Below are positions 16,392 to 25,759 of a stretch of DNA of 64,000 nt, one piece after another (within the stretch, counting starts at the first letter, position 1; each line of letters starts with the position of its first letter). The stretch lies in assembly GCF_015354245.1 (NCBI RefSeq), contig NZ_JADKYZ010000005.1:186001-250000 (forward strand). The letters run 5' to 3'. This DNA comes from Diaphorobacter caeni (GTDB lineage Bacteria > Pseudomonadota > Gammaproteobacteria > Burkholderiales > Burkholderiaceae_C). The notes under the pieces were generated by a model. That model saw only the letters and a program-made list of their open reading frames with translations. It was not told where the DNA came from and did no database searches. The translations under genes and the position numbers were made by a program.

Positions 16392-18290
16392 ATGAGCGCA
16401 TCCGGCCTGCTTGCGCAGCTGCTCAATGGCCTCGCCAGCGCGTCGTCGCTGTTTCTGGTGTCCGTGGGGCTGTCGCTGATCTTCGGGGTCACGCGCTGCA
16501 TCAATTTCGCGCATGGCTCGTTCTTCATGCTGGGGGCGTTCATCGCCTATTCGAGCGTGGATGTGCTTGCGCCGCACATCGGGTTCTGGCCGGCGCTGCT
16601 GCTGGCGCCGCTCGCGTGCGGAGTGCTCGGGGCGCTCACCGAGATCCTGCTGCTGCGGCGCATCTATGGCGCGCCGCAGCTGTTCCAGTTGCTGGCGACG
16701 TTTGCGCTGGTGCTGGTGATCAAGGATGCGGCGCTGTGGATCTGGGGGCCGGAGGAGCTGTTCGGGCCGCGTGCCGAGGGGCTGGATGGCGCGGTGGAGA
16801 TTCTCGGGCGGCAGTTCCCGAGCTATGACCTGCTGCTGATCGCGGTGGGCCCACTGGTGCTGCTGGCGCTGCATGTGCTGCTCACCAAAACGCGCTTCGG
16901 CACGCTGGTGCGCGCCGCGACACAGGATCGCGAGATGGTGGGCGCGCTCGGGGTGAACCAGGCGTGGCTCTTCACGGCGGTGTTTGCGCTCGGCACGTTG
17001 CTCGCGGGGCTGGGTGGTGCGCTGCAGTTGCCGCGCGAGCCGGCGAGTCTGGAGATGGACATGCTGACCATCGGCGCGGCGTTCGTGGTGGTGGTGGTCG
17101 GTGGCATGGGCAGCATTCCGGGAGCGTTCGTCGCTGCGCTGGTGATCGCCGAGCTCAAGGCGGTGTGCATCTGGCTGGGGCTGCAGGAGATCGGCGGGGT
17201 GGAGATTTCTTTTTCCAAGCTCACGCTGGTGGTCGAGTTTCTGGTGATGGCCGCGGTGCTGGTCTGGCGTCCTTGGGGGCTGATGGGCAAGCCGCAGTCG
17301 CTGGCGCGCAATGCGACGGCCATCGAAGCGCCGCTGCGCATGGCGGGGCATGGCGCGACGGCCGCATGGATCGCGTTGCTGCTGATGCTGTTCGGCCTGC
17401 CGCTCGTGGCGGGGCAGGAGAGCTATGCGGTCGTGCTGGTTACCGACATGGCGATTGCCGCGCTGTTCGCGGCGAGCCTGCATTTCATTCTTGGACCGGG
17501 CGGCATGCATTCGTTTGGCCATGCGGCGTATTTTGGTCTGGGCGCGTATGGCGCCGCGCTGCTGGTGCGCCAGCTTGATTTGCCGATGGAGGCGGCTCTG
17601 GTGCTCGGCCCGCTGGTGGCGGCTGCGGGCGCATTGCTCTATGGCTGGTTCTGCGTGCGGCTCTCCGGTGTGTACCTCACCATGCTCACGCTTGCGTTCG
17701 CGCAGATCAGCTGGGCCATCGTGTTCCAGTGGGACGACTTCACCGGCGGCAGCAACGGGCTCACCGGAGTGTGGCCGTCGGAATGGGCGGCGCATGGTGC
17801 GGTGTTCTACTGGCTGGCGCTTGCCGTGTGCGCAGCGGGCGTTTATGTGCTGCGCCGCATGCTGTTTTCGCCGCTCGGGTTTGCGCTGCGCGCGGGGCGT
17901 GATTCGGCCTTGCGCGCCGACGCCATCGGCATTGACGTGCGGCGCGTGCAGTGGGCGGCGTTCGTGATCGCGGGATTGTTTGCGGGGCTGGCGGGTGCGC
18001 TGTTCGTGTTTTCCAAGGGCAGCGTCGCGCCCGATGCGCTCTCGGTCACCAAGTCGGTCGATGCGCTCGTGATGGTGCTGCTCGGCGGCGTGCAGACGTT
18101 GGCCGGGCCGGTGGTGGGCGCTGCGGCGTTCACCTGGCTGCATGACACCGTGGCGCGCAACACCGAGTACTGGCGCGGCCTGCTTGGCGTGATCATGCTG
18201 GCGCTGGTGCTGCTGTTTCCGCAGGGCATTGCGGGATTCGCGCAGGCGCTGTTCGCTCGTTTTGCAGCTCGCAAGGAGGTGCGCGCATGA
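16392..18290 (+). CDS. Fused LivH-LivM branched-chain-type ABC permease
   Basis: A 632-residue double permease. Residues about 1-295 are a LivH domain (SVGLSLIFGVTRCINFAHGSFFMLGAF, AAFVVVVVGGMGSIPGAFVAA). Residues about 315-632 are a LivM domain (LGPGGMHSFGHAAYFGLGAYGAALL, VYLTMLTLAFAQI, LVMVLLGGVQTLAGPVVGAA). The two are normally separate genes. No stop or frame change divides them, so this is a true fusion. Start at 16392 follows AGGAG. The next gene overlaps by 4 bp. Located after badR, it probably imports an alicyclic or aromatic acid rather than leucine (inference). Confidence 0.9.
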   Translation: MSASGLLAQLLNGLASASSLFLVSVGLSLIFGVTRCINFAHGSFFMLGAFIAYSSVDVLAPHIGFWPALLLAPLACGVLGALTEILLLRRIYGAPQLFQLLATFALVLVIKDAALWIWGPEELFGPRAEGLDGAVEILGRQFPSYDLLLIAVGPLVLLALHVLLTKTRFGTLVRAATQDREMVGALGVNQAWLFTAVFALGTLLAGLGGALQLPREPASLEMDMLTIGAAFVVVVVGGMGSIPGAFVAALVIAELKAVCIWLGLQEIGGVEISFSKLTLVVEFLVMAAVLVWRPWGLMGKPQSLARNATAIEAPLRMAGHGATAAWIALLLMLFGLPLVAGQESYAVVLVTDMAIAALFAASLHFILGPGGMHSFGHAAYFGLGAYGAALLVRQLDLPMEAALVLGPLVAAAGALLYGWFCVRLSGVYLTMLTLAFAQISWAIVFQWDDFTGGSNGLTGVWPSEWAAHGAVFYWLALAVCAAGVYVLRRMLFSPLGFALRAGRDSALRADAIGIDVRRVQWAAFVIAGLFAGLAGALFVFSKGSVAPDALSVTKSVDALVMVLLGGVQTLAGPVVGAAAFTWLHDTVARNTEYWRGLLGVIMLALVLLFPQGIAGFAQALFARFAARKEVRA

Positions 18291-19057
18291 GCGGTGTCGC
18301 ATTGCTGCAGATCGAGCAGCTCTCCAAATCCTTTGGCGGCGTGAAGGCGGTGCGCGAGGTGTCGTTCTCGGTGCGCGCGGGTGAACTGCTTGCGCTGATC
18401 GGGCCGAATGGCGCGGGCAAGACCACGACCTTCAACATGGTGGGCGGCCAGCTCGCGCCCGACAGTGGCCACGTGCTGCTCGGCGGCGAGAACATCGCGG
18501 GCCTGGCGCCGCGCCAGATCTGGCGCAAGGGCGTGGGGCGCACCTTCCAGATCGCGCAGACCTTCGCATCGTTCACCGTCATCGAGAACGTGCAGATGGC
18601 GCTGTTGTCGGCCGACCGGCGCATCTGGCAGTTCTGGCCGCGCGCCGGATCGCATCGCCGCGCCGATGCGCTGGCCTTGCTGGACAGCGTGGGCATGGCC
18701 GAGCAGGCCGATCGGGCCTGCAGCGAGCTTGCCTACGGCGACGTGAAGCGCGTGGAGCTGGCCATGGCGCTGGCGCATACCCCGAAGCTGCTGCTGATGG
18801 ACGAGCCCACCGCCGGCATGGCGCCCGCCGAGCGGGTGGCGCTCATGCAGCTCACGCGCCGCATCGCGCAGGAGCGGCAGATGGGCGTGCTGTTCACCGA
18901 GCACAGCATGGACGTGGTGTTCGGCCAGGCCGACCGCGTGGCGGTGCTGGTGCGCGGCAAGCTGCTGGCGGAAGGTACGCCGCAGCAGATCCGCGACGAC
19001 GAGCGCGTGCAGCAGGCCTATCTGGGAACCGGTCTGGTGCTGGAGAAGAACGCATGA
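18287..19057 (+). CDS. LivG-type ABC transporter ATPase
   Basis: A 256-residue ATPase: Walker A GPNGAGKTT, the LivG-typical FNMVGGQLAPDSG and GVGRTFQIAQTF, then the signature-region variant CSELAYGDVKRVELAMAL (LAYGD replaces the canonical LSGGQ, as is common in LivG proteins). Walker B is LLLMDEPTAGMAP and the H-loop is TEHSMD. It energises the fused LivHM permease. Its ATG overlaps the permease TGA (ATGA), which indicates translational coupling, and livF overlaps its end in the same way. Confidence 0.93.
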   Translation: MSGVALLQIEQLSKSFGGVKAVREVSFSVRAGELLALIGPNGAGKTTTFNMVGGQLAPDSGHVLLGGENIAGLAPRQIWRKGVGRTFQIAQTFASFTVIENVQMALLSADRRIWQFWPRAGSHRRADALALLDSVGMAEQADRACSELAYGDVKRVELAMALAHTPKLLLMDEPTAGMAPAERVALMQLTRRIAQERQMGVLFTEHSMDVVFGQADRVAVLVRGKLLAEGTPQQIRDDERVQQAYLGTGLVLEKNA

Positions 19058-19800
19058 GCGAGATGAAGAACTCCGCAGATCTGTTGCTCGACGTGAGTGG
19101 CCTCAATGCCTGGTACGGCGCGGCGCAGATCCTGTTTGACGTGGCGCTGTCCGTGCGTCGTGGCGAGGTGGTCGCGCTCATGGGGCGCAACGGCGCGGGC
19201 AAGTCGACGACGCTCAAGGCGATCGCCGCGCTGGTGGACAGGCGCGAAGGCGTGATCCGTTTCATGGGCGAGGACATTTCGCGCAAGGCTTCGCACCAGA
19301 TCGCGCAGCGCGGGCTTGGATTTGTGCCCGAAGACCGGCGCATTTTCACCGAGCTCACGGTGCTTGAGAACCTCGAGGTCGGCCGCCAGAAGCCGCGCCA
19401 GTGGCCCGACGGTACGCCCGTGGTGCGCTGGACGCCCGAGTCGCTGTTTCAGCTTTTTCCCAATCTCGGCGAGATGCCCGACCGTCCCGGTGGCGCGATG
19501 AGCGGTGGCGAGCAGCAGATGCTGACCGTCGCGCGCACGCTCATGGGTCAGCCGTATCTGGTGCTGCTCGACGAGCCCTCGGAAGGCGTCGCTCCGCTGA
19601 TCGTCGAGCAGATGGCGCGCTCTATTCTCGAGCTCAAGCGGCAGGGCGTGGGCATTCTGCTCAGCGAGCAGAACCTGCCCTTCGCGCAGGTCGTTGCCGA
19701 CCGCGCGTTCATCCTTGAAAAAGGCCAGATCGTGCACCAGTCGACGATGCAGGAACTGGCCTCGGATGCGCAGGTGCGCAGGCAGTATCTGGGAGTTTGA
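19054..19800 (+). CDS. LivF-type ABC transporter ATPase
   Basis: A 248-residue ATPase with Walker A GRNGAGKST, the LivF segment RGLGFVPEDRRIFTELTVLENL, signature MSGGEQQMLTVARTL, Walker B LVLLDEPSEGVAP and SEQNLPFA as the switch region. It pairs with the LivG-type ATPase in the same transporter. The start codon overlaps the previous stop by 4 bp. The operon ends here; the next gene is convergent with a 77-bp gap in which I see no clear terminator. Confidence 0.93.
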   Translation: MSEMKNSADLLLDVSGLNAWYGAAQILFDVALSVRRGEVVALMGRNGAGKSTTLKAIAALVDRREGVIRFMGEDISRKASHQIAQRGLGFVPEDRRIFTELTVLENLEVGRQKPRQWPDGTPVVRWTPESLFQLFPNLGEMPDRPGGAMSGGEQQMLTVARTLMGQPYLVLLDEPSEGVAPLIVEQMARSILELKRQGVGILLSEQNLPFAQVVADRAFILEKGQIVHQSTMQELASDAQVRRQYLGV

Positions 19801-19877
19801 TGCACGCCACCGGGCTCATCCCTTCGGGGCTGAAAGCGTCTGAAGAAACGGCCGACATCACTCGTGCGGCGTGAGCG

Positions 19878-21437
19878 TCATTTCATGGACGAGAGCCCAC
19901 GCCGGTACTGCATCGCTTCGGCGATGTGGGCGGCGCTGATCCGGTCGCTGCCCGCCAGATCGGCAATCGTGCGCGCCACCTTCAGTGCACGGTGCGTGCT
20001 GCGCGCCGACCAGCCGAGGCGCGTGGCGGCCGTCTGCAGAAAGCGCGCGGCGGCCTCGTCGAGCTGCGCATGCCGGTCGATGTCGCGGCCCTGCAGCCGC
20101 TGGTTGGCGCAGCCCTGGCGCGCAAAAGCGCGGGCCGCCGCCTGCGTGATGCGCTCGCGCATCGCGGCGGTGCTCTCGCCAGCGGGCGCGTTGATCAGCT
20201 CCTCGGGCGGCAGGGCGGGCACTTCCACGTGCAGGTCGATGCGGTCGAGCAGCGGGCCGCTGAGCTTGGCCTGATAACGCGCGATCTGCTCGGGCGAACA
20301 GCGGCAGTGGCGTTGCTGCGAGCCGAGATAGCCGCAGGGGCAGGGATTCATCGCCGCCACCAACGTGAAGCGCGCCGGAAATTCGGCACGCTGCGCCGCG
20401 CGCGCGATGGTGATGGTGCCGGTCTCGAGCGGCTCGCGCAGCGCCTCGAGCGCGTTGCGGCTGAACTCGGGAAACTCGTCCAGAAACAGCACGCCCTCGT
20501 GCGCCAGCGAAATTTCGCCGGGCCGGGGCGGCGATCCCCCGCCCACCAGCGCGACGGCGCTGCAGGTGTGGTGCGGATGGCTGGTGCGCCGCCGCATCCA
20601 TTCCTCGGGGGTGAACCGGCCCGCGAGGCTCGCGATGGCGGCGCTCTCCAGCGCCTGCTCGAGCGACATCGGCGGCAGCAGGCCGGCAAAGCGCTGCGCC
20701 AGCATGGACTTGCCCGATCCCGGAGGGCCGACGAACAGCATGCCGTGCATTCCGGCCGCTGCGATCTCCATGGCGCGCTTGGCGGCGATCTGGCCCTTCA
20801 CGTCGGCGAGGTCGGGGCCGGTTTCCTGCGGCGCGGTGTCGCGCGGGCGCATGAGCTGCATCGCGGGGGTGTCGGCATCGGCATCACCGTCGGCGCGTGT
20901 GTGTGCATCGGCGGGCAGAAAGTGCTGGACGACGTCGAGCAGATGCGCTGCGCGGTAGATCTGCGCATCGGGCACGAGAGCGGCCTCTTCGGCGCTGCCC
21001 GGCGGCAGCACCTGGCGCAGGTCAGGCGCTTGGGACGATTGCGCGCGGATCGCCAGGCCCGTGGCGAGCGCTCCGCGCACCGGCCTGAGCGCGCCCGAGA
21101 GCGACAGCTCGCCCGCGAACTCGTAGCCCGCAAAGCGGCTGCCGTCGATCTGGCCGCTGGCCGCGAGGATGCCCATGGCGATCGGCAGATCGAAGCGCCC
21201 CGAATCCTTGGGCAGATCGGCGGGCGCGAGGTTTACGGTGATCTTCTTGTTGCCCGGGAATTCGAGCCCCGAGTTCTGCAGCGCCGAGCGCACCCGCTCG
21301 CGCGCCTCCTTCACCTCGACGTCGGCCAGGCCCACGAGCGTGAAGCTCGGAAGCCCGTTGGCCAGATGCACCTCGACGGTGACCGGCATGGCCTGCAGAC
21401 CCGTGAGGGCGCGGCTTTGCACTAAAGCGAGACTCAT
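19878..21437 (-). CDS. YifB/ComM family Mg-chelatase-like AAA+ ATPase
   Basis: A 519-residue protein of normal YifB/ComM length. Residues about 1-170 form the Lon-protease-like ChlI domain (VEVHLANGLPSFTLVGLADVEVKEARERVRSAL, with VNLAPADLPKDSGRFDLPIA). The AAA+ domain follows, with Walker A VGPPGSGKSM and Walker B GVLFLDEFPEF. A zinc-binding-like patch NPCPCGYLG...CRCSPEQI leads to the C-terminal helical domain. ComM proteins act as helicases in integrating transformed DNA. The start at 21437 (MSLALVQSRAL) matches the family; GGGGAGAA lies upstream. It is divergent from torF. Confidence 0.92.
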   Translation of the reverse strand: MSLALVQSRALTGLQAMPVTVEVHLANGLPSFTLVGLADVEVKEARERVRSALQNSGLEFPGNKKITVNLAPADLPKDSGRFDLPIAMGILAASGQIDGSRFAGYEFAGELSLSGALRPVRGALATGLAIRAQSSQAPDLRQVLPPGSAEEAALVPDAQIYRAAHLLDVVQHFLPADAHTRADGDADADTPAMQLMRPRDTAPQETGPDLADVKGQIAAKRAMEIAAAGMHGMLFVGPPGSGKSMLAQRFAGLLPPMSLEQALESAAIASLAGRFTPEEWMRRRTSHPHHTCSAVALVGGGSPPRPGEISLAHEGVLFLDEFPEFSRNALEALREPLETGTITIARAAQRAEFPARFTLVAAMNPCPCGYLGSQQRHCRCSPEQIARYQAKLSGPLLDRIDLHVEVPALPPEELINAPAGESTAAMRERITQAAARAFARQGCANQRLQGRDIDRHAQLDEAAARFLQTAATRLGWSARSTHRALKVARTIADLAGSDRISAAHIAEAMQYRRGLSSMK

Positions 21438-21460
21438 GCTGACGGTTCTCCCCGATGAGG

Positions 21461-21478
21461 TGCGCGGTGCACCGCGCA
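21461..21478. promoter_or_regulatory. 18-bp perfect palindrome
   Basis: TGCGCGGTGCACCGCGCA reads identically on both strands. It lies 23 bp upstream of the yifB start and about 140 bp upstream of the torF transcription start predicted from the sigma-54 site. It may be an operator for either gene; the binding protein is unknown. Confidence 0.5.
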
Positions 21479-21492
21479 AAGCCGCCTACTTT

Positions 21493-21509
21493 GGCACCAA
21501 TGTGGTGCA
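21493..21509 (+). promoter_or_regulatory. Probable NtrC-binding site
   Basis: GGCACC-AATGT-GGTGCA matches the NtrC consensus TGCACC-N5-GGTGCA in 11 of 12 half-site positions. It lies about 100 bp upstream of the sigma-54 promoter at 21592, a normal enhancer distance. Confidence 0.65.
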
Positions 21510-21591
21510 TCCGGCGGGGAGATCGCGTGCACAGCTGGTTGCGGTCAACTTTTTCACGCCGGATACCTCAACAAACACGCGGTTTTTGTGG

Positions 21592-21607
21592 TGGCACGGT
21601 CCGTGCT
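21592..21607 (+). promoter_or_regulatory. Sigma-54 promoter of torF-glnK-amtB
   Basis: TGGCACGGTCCGTGCT has the -24 GG (21593-21594) and -12 GC (21605-21606) with the required 10-bp spacing. It differs from TGGCACG-N4-TTGCW at one base. Transcription should start near 21618, about 40 bp before the torF ATG. Confidence 0.75.
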
Positions 21608-21659
21608 TTGGAGGGTGTAACTACCCATTTCACAGCTTGTACTTTCCCGGAGGACCCCC

Positions 21660-22792
<1,133 letters not shown>

Positions 22793-22844
22793 GCGGCCTG
22801 GCCCCCAAGCCCATCCCTATACAGATTCACCAAGAAGTTTCGCC

Positions 22845-24254
22845 ATGAAAAAATTGCTTGCTTCATTCCTTCTGGGGTTCAGCCTGCTGGCCGGTGGTTC
22901 AGCCGCGCTGGCCCAGGCGACTCCCGTGGCGTCCGAGCCGGTGGCAGCCACCGCAGCGGCGCCCGCCGACATCTCCGCCGCTGCAGCGCCTGCTGCTACA
23001 GCAGCCCCGGCTGCTGAGGCCGCCGCAGCTCCTGCGCCCAAGATCGATTCGGGCGACACCGCCTGGATGCTGACCTCCACGCTGCTCGTGATCCTGATGA
23101 TCATTCCGGGCCTGGCGCTGTTCTACGGCGGTCTCGGCCGCTCCAAGAACATGCTGTCCGTGCTGATGCAGGTGTTCGTGATCTTCTCGCTGGTCTCCAT
23201 CCTGTGGGCCGTCTATGGCTACAGCCTGGTGTTCTCGGGTGAGGGCAAGTTCATCGGCGGCTTCGACAAGCTGTTCCTCAAGGGCGTGAACCTCGAGACC
23301 TTCGGCGCGTTGACGACGATTCCCGAATATGTGTTCATGGCGTTCCAGGGCACCTTCGCCGCCATCACCGTGGCGCTGATCGTGGGTGCGTTCGCCGAAC
23401 GCGCCAAGTTCGCTGCCGTGCTGATCTTCTCGGCCATCTGGTTCACCTTCAGCTACCTGCCCATGGCGCACATCGTCTGGGGCGGCGGCCTGCTGGCGGC
23501 CGACGGCGCGCTGGACTTCGCCGGCGGCACCGTGGTGCACATCAACGCCGGTATCGCCGGTCTGGTCGGTGCCTACATGGTGGGCAAGCGCGTGGGCTTC
23601 GGCAAGGAAGCGTTCACGCCTCACTCCCTGACGCTGACCATGGTGGGCGCATCGCTGCTGTGGGTGGGCTGGTTCGGCTTCAACGCCGGTTCCGCCGGTG
23701 CCGCCAACGCCGTTGCCGGTCTGGCCTTCGTGAACACGGTGCTGGCCACCGCCGCCGCGACGCTGTCCTGGATTGCCGGTGAAGCGCTGCACAAGGGCAA
23801 GGCCTCCATGCTGGGTGCCGCATCCGGCGCGGTGGCGGGCCTGGTGGGCGTGACGCCTGCCGCCGGTTTCGTCGGCCCGATGGGCTCCATCGTGATCGGT
23901 CTGATCTGCGGCATCGTCTGCCTGTGGGGCGTGGGTGGCCTCAAGCGCCTGCTCAAGGTCGACGACGCGTTCGATGCCTTCGGCGTGCACGGCGTGGGCG
24001 GCATCGTCGGCGCGATCCTGACCGGCGTGTTCGCTGCGCCCAGCCTCGGCGGCGTGCAGCCTGCGGACTTCGCGATGGGTCACCAAGTGTGGGTGCAGGT
24101 CAAGAGCGTGATCTTCACCATCGTGTGGTCCGGCGTGGTGGCGTTCATCGCGTACAAGGCGGCCGATCTGCTCGTGGGTCTGCGTGTCAGCGAAGAGGCG
24201 GAGCGCGAAGGTCTGGACATCACTTCGCACGGCGAAACGGCTTATCACCGTTGA
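22845..24254 (+). CDS. amtB: Ammonium transporter
   Basis: A 469-residue ammonium channel with 11 expected membrane spans. A cleavable signal peptide (about 1-24) is followed by an unusual Ala/Pro-rich stretch (about 25-65) before the first span at DTAWMLTSTLLVILMIIPGLALFYGG. The twin pore histidines are in GGTVVHINAG and FDAFGVHGVGG. The GlnK-binding C-terminal tail is intact (VSEEAEREGLDITSHGE). Start at 22845. A strong terminator follows at 24343. Confidence 0.96.
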   Translation: MKKLLASFLLGFSLLAGGSAALAQATPVASEPVAATAAAPADISAAAAPAATAAPAAEAAAAPAPKIDSGDTAWMLTSTLLVILMIIPGLALFYGGLGRSKNMLSVLMQVFVIFSLVSILWAVYGYSLVFSGEGKFIGGFDKLFLKGVNLETFGALTTIPEYVFMAFQGTFAAITVALIVGAFAERAKFAAVLIFSAIWFTFSYLPMAHIVWGGGLLAADGALDFAGGTVVHINAGIAGLVGAYMVGKRVGFGKEAFTPHSLTLTMVGASLLWVGWFGFNAGSAGAANAVAGLAFVNTVLATAAATLSWIAGEALHKGKASMLGAASGAVAGLVGVTPAAGFVGPMGSIVIGLICGIVCLWGVGGLKRLLKVDDAFDAFGVHGVGGIVGAILTGVFAAPSLGGVQPADFAMGHQVWVQVKSVIFTIVWSGVVAFIAYKAADLLVGLRVSEEAEREGLDITSHGETAYHR

Positions 24255-24342
24255 GCGTGGGGCTGGCGGGGAATTCGTGTGGTGGCATGAAGTCCCTGCC
24301 TTCAAAATTCTAGATAGGCGAGTTGTTCTCCTCCGACCATTG

Positions 24343-24369
24343 GGCCCGCAGTCTGCGGGCCTTCTTTTT
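24343..24369 (+). terminator. Intrinsic terminator of the torF-glnK-amtB operon
   Basis: Perfect 8-bp stem GGCCCGCA / TGCGGGCC with loop GTC, followed by the T-rich tract TTCTTTTT, about 90 bp after the amtB stop. Confidence 0.88.
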
Positions 24370-24380
24370 GTCTGGACGTT

Positions 24381-24497
24381 GAGGACAGAGGCCGGATTGC
24401 TCCGGCGGGAGCATTCACTTTTTGCTTGGGGTGCAAAAAAGGAATCAAAACGCGCTTTGAAGTCCTGCGACGAAATTCAACTTCGCGCTTGCGTGGC
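24381..24497 (+). repeat. Repeat family B, copy 4 (decayed)
   Basis: It retains hairpin 1 as TGCTCC-ggcg-GGAGCA and hairpin 2 as TTTTTGC-ttggggt-GCAAAAA, then loses hairpins 3 and 4 after CGCGCTTTGAAGTCCTGCGACG. The DNA to its right (24498-24716) is AT-richer and I see no gene in it. Confidence 0.7.
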
Positions 24498-24716
24498 TCT
24501 CGTAGGGTGTCCTACAGATTGCGTGCTGTGGTGTGGGACTGCGAAAGGCGCTGAACGACCCAATGTGGCAATGCCAATGGTGAAAATCCACTGCCCGAAA
24601 ATCGAATCATTCCGATGGTTTATGGAGACATTGAACCAAGGCTTCACGCGGAGATCACGCAAAGATGCACAGATCAATCTTTTTCAAATCCCCATTTTGT
24701 CAGTCGGTAAAATTTT

Positions 24717-25505
24717 TTACTCTGGTCGAGAGTAACACTGTGAGGGAGAGTTAAGGAGGCTCACAATCATCTTGCCGACCGCTTCATCAGTTTTCTCTAG
24801 GCCGTCTTCCATCCAGCATAGATTTTTCTGCTGATGAGGCATCCAATAAACTCGCAATCTTGTACCGTATCCATCTGAAAGGAGAGACAAACGAAATATA
24901 GGTATGCCTTCATGCACGAAGGCGGATCGTGTTGTAGCCGTTGATGGGCCAGAACTTTGGATGGCGAACAAGAATTTAGTCTTGCAGTCGTCATATTCGT
25001 AGACGCGAACTCCTTCTTTTATAATTGTCGAGTTCCCTTCTATGCCAATGTCAAGGGTGTCATGCGCATAGAATGCGCCTTTCCAAAAAGTGCGGCAAGA
25101 AGCGCGCAAATCCCAGTTGCCTGCAATTTGCGCAATGTCTATTCCCTGTGAGGGAGTGCATGCCACTTTAATATTTTCAATATCGGCGGTTGCTTTGCCT
25201 GAGCCGGCATCGACTGTGCAATTCAATCCGTCTGGTTGAGCCTTCACAGCGACCGAATAATTTGCTCCAGGAAATACGATTTTGTTGAATGCGAAATTAC
25301 CGTTCTGGACAACCTTGAGTTCATCTTCTTCATTGTTCTGTAGAACGATTTGCTTATCGCTCACAAGGCCAGTGACGGTTCCGCCGATCACAAAGCCGGT
25401 ATTTCCCTCCGGCGGATTCGGGTTATTGCTGCCACCACCACAAGCTCCGAAGATTGCGGACGTTAAAATCAATAATGTGAATTTTGTAATTCGTACTTTA
25501 TTCAT
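24717..25505 (-). CDS. Orphan lipoprotein, unknown function, AT-rich
   Basis: A 262-residue protein with a lipoprotein signal: TLLILTSAIFGAC with the lipid cysteine at C22, then GGGSNNPNPPEGN as spacer. Residues about 37-115 form a beta-rich module (GGTVTGLVSDKQIVLQNN, FAFNKIVFPGANYSVAVKAQP, VACTP) of the kind found in large adhesin-like lipoproteins. The C-terminal half (IAGNWDLRASCRTFWKG onward) is unfamiliar and has several Cys. Base composition and codon use are clearly AT-richer than the neighbours, and an IS element lies next to it, suggesting acquisition by transfer. No partner gene is visible. Confidence 0.72.
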   Translation of the reverse strand: MNKVRITKFTLLILTSAIFGACGGGSNNPNPPEGNTGFVIGGTVTGLVSDKQIVLQNNEEDELKVVQNGNFAFNKIVFPGANYSVAVKAQPDGLNCTVDAGSGKATADIENIKVACTPSQGIDIAQIAGNWDLRASCRTFWKGAFYAHDTLDIGIEGNSTIIKEGVRVYEYDDCKTKFLFAIQSSGPSTATTRSAFVHEGIPIFRLSLLSDGYGTRLRVYWMPHQQKNLCWMEDGLEKTDEAVGKMIVSLLNSPSQCYSRPE

Positions 25506-25676
25506 TGATTAAAGCTCCGAACAAACATTTCAAAAACACGAGCACTTGGAAATTAACGCTTGCGAATCAGGAGTACTGACTGTCGAAATGAAATTCTAAC
25601 AACGACATTTTGAGATGTCGACAACGAATGATTTCGGATGATCGCACTGTTGCGTACTCATCCTTTTGTATCTAAA

Positions 25677-25705
25677 TGTAGTTTCCCAAGAGGTTGTTCA
25701 CCCGA
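25677..25705 (+). repeat. IS481-type left inverted repeat
   Basis: It begins TGTAGTTTCCCAAGAGG and is preceded directly by the target duplication TCTAAA at 25671-25676. Confidence 0.88.
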
Positions 25706-25759
25706 GGTGAAGGAAGATGGAGGTTCTCAAGCCGGCCAACTTTCTTCAGGACTCCTCGA

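Noticed and set aside
16218-18302. A 694-codon minus-strand frame
   Set aside because: Antisense to the fused LivHM permease; His/Gln/Arg-rich with no motif.
21492-21510. TGGCAC...TGGTGC as a second sigma-54 promoter
   Set aside because: The GG and GC elements are 12 bp apart instead of 10. The sequence fits an NtrC site better.
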